Assembly (NCBI GenBank): GCA_017882835.1 | Contig: JADGOU010000223.1 | Span: 1-5,125, forward strand | DNA: 5,125 nucleotides | Source of the DNA: Frankiaceae bacterium | GTDB lineage: Bacteria > Actinomycetota > Actinomycetes > JADGOU01 | Direction: 5' to 3' | In this document: piece by piece, positions 1 to 5,116 of the stretch | Layout: the number at the start of each line of letters is the position of its first letter | How positions within the stretch are numbered: the first letter of the stretch is position 1 | The notes under the pieces: model-generated | Database searches by the model: none | Seen by the model: only the letters and a program-made list of their open reading frames with translations | Told to the model about the DNA's origin: nothing | Position numbers and translations under genes: made by a program

Positions 1-165
1 CGGCCCGACAGCCGGCCTGCGGCTCGACCCGAACGTGGTCCAGGCACCAGTACCACTGCGCTGTGTCCGCCACGCGTCCCCCCTCCACCGAGATCTACCA
101 GATTGCCGTTCCGCCACCGTCTGCCAGGCTACGGCGGGCTACCTCGACGTACGACGGGCGATCAC

Positions 166-479
166 CTGTGGGTGCTCGGCGTCAACGCCGCTCTTTACGA
201 CCCGGCCACCGCGCTGGTCGTGGACGGCGAGATCGCCGTCGCCGCCGAGGAGGGAGCGGTTCAGCCGGCGCAAGCACGGCAAAGCGACCGGTGCCGTTCG
301 CCACCCGGGAGCTGCCGTAGCAGCCCGCCTGGTGCCTGGCCAAAGCCGGCCTGTCCCCGGCCGACCTGGACGCGGTCGCCTACTCCGACGCCCCGGGCGC
401 TGGCGCCGCCCCACACCGGCGACGTGGTGGCCCACGGCTGGGAGGGGCTGCGCACCACGCCAACCGGGCCGCCTCGGTG
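166..479 (+). pseudogene. Decayed N-terminal fragment of a NodU/CmcH-type carbamoyltransferase
   Basis: Family resemblance is clear only when frames are joined. Frame 1 (166-252) gives LWVLGVNAALYDPATALVVD through AAEE, the usual N-terminus of these enzymes. An extra base near 253 moves the match to frame 2 (254-283, ERFSRRKHGK). A further extra A near 281-283 moves it to frame 3 (282-386), which reads KRPVPFATRELP, an in-frame TAG at 318-320, then AWCLAKAGLSPADLDAVAYS. The match returns to frame 1 at 397-456 (ALAPPHTGDVVAHGWEGLRT) and ends in frame 3 at 453-479 with HHANRAAS, matching the conserved HHxAHAAS motif. About 25 residues normally found between the last two blocks are missing. The expected initiator codon is CTG at 166. 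Intact members are roughly 550-600 residues and transfer carbamoyl groups from carbamoyl phosphate to hydroxyls of natural products; only about the first fifth remains, so no function is expected. Assignment is from remembered family motifs. Confidence 0.5.
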
Positions 480-512
480 CAGTCGCCGGCTGGAGGGATG
501 TGCCTGCTGGAG

Positions 513-547
513 CTGGCCCTGGCTGACCCGGGCAGGCGCAGGGCCAG
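513..547. terminator. Terminator-like hairpin between the pseudogene and the tandem repeat
   Basis: CTGGCCCTG (513-521) and CAGGGCCAG (539-547) are perfect 9-bp inverted arms around a 17-nt loop that itself contains CCCGGG. There is no T-run on either side, which is common for actinobacterial hairpin terminators. On the minus strand it lies 24 nt past the stop of the nearer MRGNNWT ORF, a sensible place for a terminator of a short minus-strand transcript. Termination activity is inferred from structure only. Confidence 0.5.
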
Positions 548-570
548 GCTCGACACGGGTGCCGGTTCAC

Positions 571-594
571 TCAGGTCCAGTTGTTGCCGCGCAT
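571..594 (-). CDS. Possible seven-residue peptide ORF (MRGNNWT), copy 1
   Basis: The minus strand reads ATG CGC GGC AAC AAC TGG ACC TGA. AAAGGAG at 608-602 gives a consensus-like Shine-Dalgarno site with 7 nt to the ATG, better than the site of several full genes here. A GTG directly follows the stop codon in the same frame, but that longer frame has no recognisable product. I do not know a family for MRGNNWT. Known precedents for genes this small are biarylitide precursors (five residues, next to a cytochrome P450) and leader peptides that control a downstream gene. No P450 or other tailoring enzyme is visible here, and the minus strand downstream holds only the hairpin and the carbamoyltransferase remnant. 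Translation is plausible; function is unknown. Confidence 0.5.
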   Translation of the reverse strand: MRGNNWT

Positions 595-640
595 GACGGG
601 TCTCCTTTCGGGAGCAGGCTCGACACCGGTGCCGGTTCAC

Positions 641-664
641 TCAGGTCCAGTTGTTGCCGCGCAT
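641..664 (-). CDS. Possible seven-residue peptide ORF (MRGNNWT), copy 2
   Basis: Identical in all 24 nt to the ORF at 571-594 and likewise preceded by AAAGGAG (678-672) with a 7-nt spacer. It is the upstream copy for minus-strand transcription and the first ORF reached from any promoter in 685-790. The base before the ATG is A here and C in the other copy. An in-frame ORF extends upstream without a stop to about 982, but that part is antisense to the GGDEF gene and is most likely a shadow; the Shine-Dalgarno site argues for initiation at 664. Confidence 0.5.
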   Translation of the reverse strand: MRGNNWT

Positions 665-718
665 TACGGGTCTCCTTTCCGGGGCAGGGCTTGACGGCCT
701 GGCACATGTAGCGGTGAC

Positions 719-736
719 GACACACGTCCGTGTGTC
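719..736. promoter_or_regulatory. Palindromic operator-like site upstream of the GGDEF gene
   Basis: GACACACG (719-726) and CGTGTGTC (729-736) are perfect 8-bp inverted arms around TC. A second, outer pairing is possible between GTGAC (714-718) and GTCAC (734-738). It lies 56 nt before the GGDEF start codon and 55 nt upstream of the minus-strand MRGNNWT copies, so a dimeric regulator bound here could act on either or both directions. No clear -35/-10 pair is visible near it; TATGTA at 762-767 is a weak -10 candidate for the plus strand. The regulator family cannot be named from the site. Confidence 0.5.
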
Positions 737-791
737 ACACTGGGCGCTCACATCGTCGCAGTATGTAAGTTCCGTACGGGAGGGTGATCGG

Positions 792-2108
792 ATGTCCAGC
801 ACCCTCAGTGGAGGGGCGGGGGTAACTTCTAGCGCCCGCTTACGTCTGCGCCACGGGCCCGGTTCACCACGCGGGTGGGCGGTGTGGGAGCTGCCCGCGG
901 CGACGCGTTGTCTGTTCGTCGCGGTGACAGCGCTCGCGGCGTCGTGGGCAACCGGGGCGGCGTGGCTCACCCCGCTGCGCACTCACGACCTGATCGTGTT
1001 CGCTGTGCTGCTCGGCGCCTGCGCCTCCTCGGTGGAGGCATCGCGACGGGTTCCAGAGCCGGCCGGAGTGAACGCCAACGACATGCTGGGTGCCTGGTGG
1101 GTGCCGGTTGCGGTGCTGTTGCCACCCATGTATGCCCTGCTGGCCCCAATCCCCCTGTTGATGCTCAGACAGTGGCGGGTACGGCGAATCTCCTCATACA
1201 AGCGCGTGTATTCGGCGGCGGCGATCGGGCTGTCCCACGCTGGCGGCTCGGTGCTGTTCCACGCCCTGCCCGGGCGGTGGACCGACTGGGGCCTACTTGT
1301 CCAGCACCCGGCGCCGCTGACGTTGGCGCTGGTGGCGGTCGCCGTACTGGCCAAGGTCCTCAACGCCGGGCTGGTCGGGCTGGCCGTCAAGACCGCCGAC
1401 CCGGAGGCGCGTTGGGCCGACGTCTTCGTGGTGGACCACGGACAGCTTGAGATCACCGAGGTGTGCGCCGGCGTGCTCGTCGCCCTGATCACCGGGCTGA
1501 GCCCCGTGCTGGTGCTGATCGCGCTGCCACCGGTGCTGCTGTTGCAGCGCGGCATGCTCTACGCCCAGCTGCGCGCAGCCGCCCGCACCGATGCCAAGAC
1601 CGAACTGCTCAACGCGGTCACCTGGGAGCGGGAGGCGGCCACGGCGCTGGCCGAAGTGCGCCGGCGCGGCCAACCGGCTGCGGTACTGCTGGTGGACATC
1701 GATCACTTCAAGCAGGTCAACGACACCCACGGGCACTTGGTCGGCGACGATGTCCTGCGCGGGGTCGCCGACGTTCTACGCGCCCAGGTACGCGACGACA
1801 AGGACTTGATCTGCCGCTTCGGCGGCGAAGAGTTTGCGGTGTTCCTGCCCGGGGTGGACGCCGATGAGGCACCGCGCGCCGCCGAGCGGCTGCGCCGGGG
1901 CGTCGGCGCGCTGGTCACCCCTGTGGACGGTGTCTTGGTCCAGGTGACAGTCTCCGTCGGAGTTGTCGTCGCCGACCCGGCCAATGCCGCTGTGAGCGTG
2001 CCCGAGATGCTGGCCGGTGCCGACCTCGGCCTGTACCAGGCCAAGGCGCAGGGTCGGGACCAGGTCCGGCTGCTCGCCCGACCGGACCGACGCGCCAGCC
2101 ACACCTAA
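792..2108 (+). CDS. Membrane-anchored diguanylate cyclase (GGDEF domain protein)
   Basis: Predicted to make c-di-GMP from two GTP at the cytoplasmic face of the membrane. From ATG 792 the protein has 438 residues; GGGAGGG at 778-784 lies 7 nt upstream, while earlier in-frame starts lack such a site and would cross the palindrome and repeat. About six hydrophobic segments occupy residues 38-60, 65-82, 100-126, 140-158, 174-200 and 222-252 and probably form the sensor or anchor. The GGDEF domain covers about 265-430: the linker TDAKTELLNAVTWE stands where DxLTGLxNR is usual, metal ligand D302 is in LLVDIDHFKQVND, substrate residues N310 and D319 are present, and GGEEF is at 344-348. All catalytic residues are present. 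The I-site, normally RxxD five residues before GGEEF, reads DDKD (335-338), so product inhibition through that site is probably lost. No EAL or HD-GYP domain is present. The N-terminal domain family is not recognised. Confidence 0.5.
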   Translation: MSSTLSGGAGVTSSARLRLRHGPGSPRGWAVWELPAATRCLFVAVTALAASWATGAAWLTPLRTHDLIVFAVLLGACASSVEASRRVPEPAGVNANDMLGAWWVPVAVLLPPMYALLAPIPLLMLRQWRVRRISSYKRVYSAAAIGLSHAGGSVLFHALPGRWTDWGLLVQHPAPLTLALVAVAVLAKVLNAGLVGLAVKTADPEARWADVFVVDHGQLEITEVCAGVLVALITGLSPVLVLIALPPVLLLQRGMLYAQLRAAARTDAKTELLNAVTWEREAATALAEVRRRGQPAAVLLVDIDHFKQVNDTHGHLVGDDVLRGVADVLRAQVRDDKDLICRFGGEEFAVFLPGVDADEAPRAAERLRRGVGALVTPVDGVLVQVTVSVGVVVADPANAAVSVPEMLAGADLGLYQAKAQGRDQVRLLARPDRRASHT

Positions 2109-2114
2109 AACGAT

Positions 2115-2143
2115 GCTGACGGCCGTTCGGCCCGGAGGTCAGC
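2115..2143 (+). terminator. Hairpin terminator candidate after the GGDEF gene
   Basis: It starts 6 nt after the GGDEF stop codon. GCTGAC (2115-2120) pairs with GTCAGC (2138-2143), and inside it GGCC (2121-2124) can pair with GGCC (2129-2132) around GTTC. No T-run follows. The next 200 bp to the opposite hairpin hold no convincing gene, only a small CCGCCG/CGGCGG stem at 2287-2306. Confidence 0.5.
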
Positions 2144-2343
2144 TGGGGCCACAGCCCGCGGCCCGCCGCTTCCGCCCTTCCCCAAGCGAAACCCAGCCCT
2201 CACAGACGGCGCCCCGGCAGCGCTCCAACGGCATCGGCTGGTGCTCCGGGCTCGCCACCATCGGCTGAGCTGGTCCGGAGGGCAATCCGCCGCGCAAGGT
2301 CGGCGGCACCGGAACCGGCAGCGACGGAAATCACAGGGTTCTT

Positions 2344-2362
2344 GCGCCTCAGGCTCAGGCGC
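2344..2362 (-). terminator. Hairpin terminator candidate after the alpha/beta hydrolase gene
   Basis: GCGCCT (2344-2349) and AGGCGC (2357-2362) form a 6-bp GC-rich stem around a 7-nt loop, 21 nt past the stop codon of the minus-strand hydrolase gene. No U-run follows on the minus strand. Its position facing the plus-strand hairpin at 2115-2143 fits a convergent gene pair that terminates each way. Confidence 0.5.
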
Positions 2363-2383
2363 GCCGCGCCACAATCAGGATGA

Positions 2384-3187
2384 TCAGCAGATCAGGCCTC
2401 GGTCGTAGAAACCGAGCAGCAGTTCCTGCGTGCGCTCCGGTCGGTCGGTGAAGAACAGGTGCGAGGCGCCATCGAGCAGCTCCACCCGGGAGCCGGGAAT
2501 CAGTCGACCGAGTACGGCGGCGTTGCCCGGGGGCACCAGCCGGTCCACCGAGCCGTGCAGCACCAGGGTCGGCACGGACACTCGCGGCAGCCGCGAGCCA
2601 GTGCCGCCGTGGGCGACGATGCCGCGCAGCTGCAGTTCGTACCCGACCGGATCGGTCGGGTTGGCCAGTCGAACGGCGACGTCCTCATCAATGCGCTCCC
2701 GCGGCGTATCTGGAGCGTAGATGAACGGGATGGACGCCTCGATCGCCTCGGCCAGCGTCATCCGAGAGCGCTGGCCGAGCATGGCCAAGGCATCCACCGA
2801 GGGCTGCACCGAGTCCGGCGGTCCGGGATGGGTGCAGCCGAGCACCAGCGAACGAGTCCGCTCGGGGCAGGCCAGCGCGAACTCCTGCGCCACCACGCCG
2901 CCCATCGAGACACCGAGCACATGGGCCGAGAACTCCCCCGCGGCGTCCAGGACGGCGGCCGCGTCGGCCGCCAGCGCCTCCATCGTGTGCGGCCCGGGTG
3001 GGCAGATCCCGGTCCGGCCGGCTCCCCGGTTGTCGAACCGGATCGTGCGGAAGCGCGGCGTCAGCGCCGGCAGCAACCGCCACCACATATCGGCGGGATA
3101 GCCCAGCCCCTGGATCATCAGCAACGGCGGCCCGTGCCCGTCGGCTTCCCACCAGACTGCGGCCCCGTCCCGGATGACGGTCGGCAC
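2384..3187 (-). CDS. Alpha/beta-fold hydrolase (esterase/lactonase-like)
   Basis: A soluble serine hydrolase of 267 residues, the usual size for a single-domain family member. I chose GTG at 3187 because GGAGGG sits 7 nt before it; the frame is open upstream, and ATG at 3268 (MPAEYWNAVSWERW) would add 27 residues but lacks a good ribosome binding site. The triad is S94 in GVSMGG (92-97), D215 in HGSVDRLVPP and H243 in GASHLFF. The oxyanion region reads IQGLGY (25-30) in place of the more common HGxG, followed by the typical RTIRFDNRGAGRT block (48-60). A cap region lies at about 120-195. There is no signal peptide or membrane segment. The substrate cannot be read from sequence; 3-oxoadipate enol-lactonase, aclacinomycin methylesterase-like and intracellular PHA depolymerase-like enzymes share this architecture. 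It is divergent from the PHA operon, which makes a role with hydroxyacid esters possible but unproven. Confidence 0.5.
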   Translation of the reverse strand: MPTVIRDGAAVWWEADGHGPPLLMIQGLGYPADMWWRLLPALTPRFRTIRFDNRGAGRTGICPPGPHTMEALAADAAAVLDAAGEFSAHVLGVSMGGVVAQEFALACPERTRSLVLGCTHPGPPDSVQPSVDALAMLGQRSRMTLAEAIEASIPFIYAPDTPRERIDEDVAVRLANPTDPVGYELQLRGIVAHGGTGSRLPRVSVPTLVLHGSVDRLVPPGNAAVLGRLIPGSRVELLDGASHLFFTDRPERTQELLLGFYDRGLIC

Positions 3188-3366
3188 GGCTGCTCCCTCC
3201 AGGTCGGTCGTGCGCTGCGGTTCCCGCCACCTTTCCCAGCTGACGGCGTTCCAGTACTCGGCCGGCATGGAGCCGCGACGGATCGGGCAGGAGGCGGGTG
3301 CTGACCGGCGTACCGGTGAGCTTGCACCAGCGACAATGCCAGCGGACACAAAGGGCGGTGGTCGGT
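3188..3366. promoter_or_regulatory. Divergent intergenic region between the hydrolase gene and the PHA operon
   Basis: These 179 bp separate two divergent starts and must hold the promoter of the PHA operon and probably that of the hydrolase, unless the longer alternative starts (3268 minus, 3298 plus) are used. I see no convincing -35/-10 pair and no strong inverted repeat. AGGAGG at 3289-3294 lies 3 nt before GTG 3298, too close to be a clear ribosome binding site. Confidence 0.5.
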
Positions 3367-3879
3367 GTGGCGTCGCGGCCGTTGTGGCGGCAGGCCTTCG
3401 ACCTGGTCGAGCGGGCCGCCGGGTCCCGATTGGAAACCTACGTGCAGACGGAGGGCTTCGCCGAGCTGTTGGGCACCGCCGAGCATCTCCAGGCCAGGCT
3501 GCGTCGGCGCGGCGAGCAGCTGACCCGGCGCGCCTGGCACCTGATCAACCTGCCGACCGGCAGTGACATCCACAGCGTCCAGGCGCAGGTCGCCGGCCTG
3601 GAACGGCGGCTGCGCGACATCACCTCCCAACTCGAGGCGCTCGCAGAAGGAGACAGCAATGCCGCCGATGCGCACTCTTCCGTCGGTGCCCCTGCCATCG
3701 CTCCCATCGGTGCCGCGAAGGGCAATTCCGCGGCCGGCAATTCCGCGGCCGTCGCTGGCGAGCCCGGCGGACATGCTCGGCCGGATCCGACGCGACGTCG
3801 AGCGCAACGCCCTGCGAGCCCGCAACTTGATCAAGTACGTCGGCGGCCTCGACCGTCCGCAGGTGGGCCAGTCGCCTAA
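3367..3879 (+). CDS. PhaE/phasin-like small partner of the PHA synthase, reading through into phaC
   Basis: The first ~97 residues from GTG 3367 (MASRPLWRQAFDLVERA...) look like the small helical proteins encoded just before phaC in actinomycetes. An amphipathic Arg/Glu-rich helix (about 8-55) is followed by the NLPTGSDI turn (61-68), then a coiled-coil heptad stretch around QVAGLERRLRDITSQLEAL (74-92). Such proteins are thought to activate the synthase or coat granules. The start is uncertain: in-frame GTGs at 3298, 3316 and 3358 are alternatives, and the Shine-Dalgarno candidates (AAAGGG at 3350-3355, AGGAGG at 3289-3294) are not ideally spaced for any. Oddly, no stop occurs near the expected end. 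The frame continues 221 nt inside phaC and adds about 73 low-complexity Ala/Pro/Arg residues to TAA at 3877. That tail is probably meaningless read-through or reflects a lost stop. The family call is moderately sure. Confidence 0.5.
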   Translation: MASRPLWRQAFDLVERAAGSRLETYVQTEGFAELLGTAEHLQARLRRRGEQLTRRAWHLINLPTGSDIHSVQAQVAGLERRLRDITSQLEALAEGDSNAADAHSSVGAPAIAPIGAAKGNSAAGNSAAVAGEPGGHARPDPTRRRAQRPASPQLDQVRRRPRPSAGGPVA

Positions 3880-4876
3880 GGACGTGGTCTGGTCGCGGGA
3901 CAAGGCCGAACTCTGGCACTACCGCCGGGTCGGCAAGCCGGTCGGCTACACCCCGCCGGTGCTGATCGTGATGAGCCTGATCAGCCGGAGCTACGTGCTC
4001 GACCTGTCCCCGGACAACAGCTTCATCGGCCAGCTGCGCGAAGCCGGCCTCGACGTCTACCTGCTCGACTGGGGGGTGCCGGACGAGGCCGATGCCGCCA
4101 ACAAGCTGGAGACCTACGTCGATGAGTACCTGCCGCGGGCGATCCAGGCGGTGGAGCGCGACTCCGGCTGCCCCGAGGTCAACATGCTGGGCTACTGCTA
4201 CGGCGGCATCCTGGCGCTACTGCTGGCCGCCCGGCACCCCGAGCTGCCCATCCGGGCGATGATGACGATGGCCACCCCGATCGACTTCGACCAGATGGGG
4301 TTATTCGGCCACCTATTTGACCACGGGGTCAAGCCCGAGGACTTGATCGACGCCAGCGGCAACGTCTCCCCGGACACGATTCGCAACGGCTTCCGCGTGC
4401 TCAAGCCCACCAGCGATATCGCCTCCTACGCCACCCTGTGGGAGCACCTGTGGAACGACGAGTACATGGCTGGCTACCAGGCTATGGGGCAGTGGACTCG
4501 GGACCACGTCCCCTTCCCCGGCGCGACCCTTCTGCAGACCGCCGAGATGGTGCGGACGAACGCGCTCAAGGAAGGCACCCTGCGACTCGGCGGTCGGCCG
4601 GTGTCGCTGGCCAGCATCACCTGCCCCCTGCTCAACGTGGTGGCGGAGAAGGACCACATCGTCCCGATCGCGGCTGCTGAACCGGTGCCCTCGCTGGTGG
4701 GCTCGGAGCAGGCCGAGGAGCTGCGACTGCCAGCCGGCCATATCGGGCTGGTAGTCGGGCGGTCGGCCGCCAAGGTGACCATCCCCTACATGATCGACTG
4801 GTGGCAACGGCACAGTGACCCGCTCGAGGCCTCGGGCGAGACCGTGCCCGCGGCCGCGAGGACCGACGATGAGTGA
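3659..4876 (+). CDS. phaC: Poly(3-hydroxyalkanoate) synthase, class III-like
   Basis: Polymerises (R)-3-hydroxyacyl-CoA into PHA polyester at the granule surface in the cytoplasm. ATG 3659 is set by AAGGAG at 3647-3652 with a 6-nt spacer and gives 405 residues. The alpha/beta-hydrolase core carries the synthase box GYCYGG (178-183) with nucleophile C180, the aspartate D332 in AEKDHIVP and H361 in AGHIGLVVG. Spacings of 152 and 29 residues match the class III enzyme of Allochromatium vinosum (C149, D302, H331), with about 31 extra residues at the N-terminus. Class I enzymes are near 560-600 residues, so this is a short form that should need a PhaE-type partner, consistent with the gene just upstream. 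Residues 1-40 are proline-rich and low in complexity (LPSVPLPSLPSVP, then AIPRP twice), probably disordered. The conserved DWGVPDEAD block is at 137-145. The gene is almost certainly co-transcribed with the overlapping upstream gene. Confidence 0.5.
   Translation: MPPMRTLPSVPLPSLPSVPRRAIPRPAIPRPSLASPADMLGRIRRDVERNALRARNLIKYVGGLDRPQVGQSPKDVVWSRDKAELWHYRRVGKPVGYTPPVLIVMSLISRSYVLDLSPDNSFIGQLREAGLDVYLLDWGVPDEADAANKLETYVDEYLPRAIQAVERDSGCPEVNMLGYCYGGILALLLAARHPELPIRAMMTMATPIDFDQMGLFGHLFDHGVKPEDLIDASGNVSPDTIRNGFRVLKPTSDIASYATLWEHLWNDEYMAGYQAMGQWTRDHVPFPGATLLQTAEMVRTNALKEGTLRLGGRPVSLASITCPLLNVVAEKDHIVPIAAAEPVPSLVGSEQAEELRLPAGHIGLVVGRSAAKVTIPYMIDWWQRHSDPLEASGETVPAAARTDDE
3721..3750 (+). repeat. Perfect 15-bp tandem duplication inside the phaC 5' end
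   Basis: GGCAATTCCGCGGCC occurs twice back to back (3721-3735 and 3736-3750). In the phaC frame it encodes AIPRP twice within the proline-rich N-terminus, so it changes length without breaking the frame. It also keeps the overlapping PhaE-like frame open. It looks like a slippage product and could vary between strains. Confidence 0.5.
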
Positions 4877-4982
4877 GCTGCGGGTGTCCTTGCCCACACC
4901 GTCAACGACACCTGGTCGGGCATGGCCACCGCCGGGATCGACGAGGAAGTCGGCTGACTGCCGGCTCGTAAGCCTCTGGTAG
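4869..4982 (+). CDS. Possible small or frameshifted ORF overlapping the phaC stop
   Basis: ATG at 4869-4871 overlaps the phaC stop (TGA 4874-4876), a layout typical of translationally coupled genes. The frame encodes 37 residues beginning MSELRVSLPT and ends at TAG 4980-4982. From about residue 7 the composition becomes Pro/Arg/Ser-rich and unconvincing. The phaC frame past its stop looks more protein-like over the same bases (VNDTWSGMATAGIDEEVG, then TGA 4955-4957). A natural reading would be MSELRV joined to that segment by one frameshift, implying a broken small gene or a sequencing indel. No family is recognised, and no clear Shine-Dalgarno site precedes the ATG. Confidence 0.5.
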   Translation: MSELRVSLPTPSTTPGRAWPPPGSTRKSADCRLVSLW

Positions 4983-5116
4983 TCGGGCAGATACGCAAAG
5001 CCGGGTGAGGCTGGCGACCTACCGGGTGACCCGCCCGAGCACCTTCCGGACGCGGGCTGACGATCGGCTCCCGGTAAGTTCCCCAGGTGGGGCGACGACC
5101 CGGCGAGGAGCGGCTG

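Larger units (their letters stand above)
545..684. repeat. Two tandem copies of a 70-bp unit
   Basis: Copy 1 (545-614) and copy 2 (615-684) align without gaps and differ at 4 of 70 positions (unit offsets 13, 51, 66 and 69). A third copy may begin at 685 (CAGGGCTTGAC against CAGGCTCGAC) but fades at once. The unit reads best on the minus strand, where each copy carries AAAGGAG, a 7-nt spacer and a seven-codon ORF. None of the four differences falls in the Shine-Dalgarno site or the ORF; one lies on the base immediately before the ATG. With so few differences this is only weak evidence of selection, and a recent duplication explains most of the identity. Confidence 0.5.

Noticed and set aside
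139..570. Long minus-strand ORF of 143 codons opposite the carbamoyltransferase remnant
   Set aside because: Its Arg/Pro/Gly-rich composition is typical of antisense reading in GC-rich DNA, and the plus strand has recognisable family motifs.
545..684. CRISPR-like array
   Set aside because: Only two directly adjacent 70-bp units with no unique spacers; this is a simple tandem duplication.
691..719. TTGACG at 691-696 as a -35 box for the GGDEF gene
   Set aside because: No acceptable -10 hexamer is found 16-18 nt downstream (the bases read GTGACG/TGACGA).
641..982. 113-codon minus-strand ORF ending in MRGNNWT
   Set aside because: The upstream part is antisense to the GGDEF gene and crosses the palindrome; the strong Shine-Dalgarno site directly before codon 107 favours the seven-codon ORF.
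2105..2374. Small gene in the convergent intergenic region (89-codon minus-strand frame)
   Set aside because: Arg/Pro/Ser-rich, no family features, and it spans both terminator hairpins.
2459..3304. Plus-strand ORF of 281 codons opposite the hydrolase
   Set aside because: Composition is low in hydrophobic residues and rich in Arg, Gly and His; the opposite strand carries a full catalytic triad, so this is a shadow frame.
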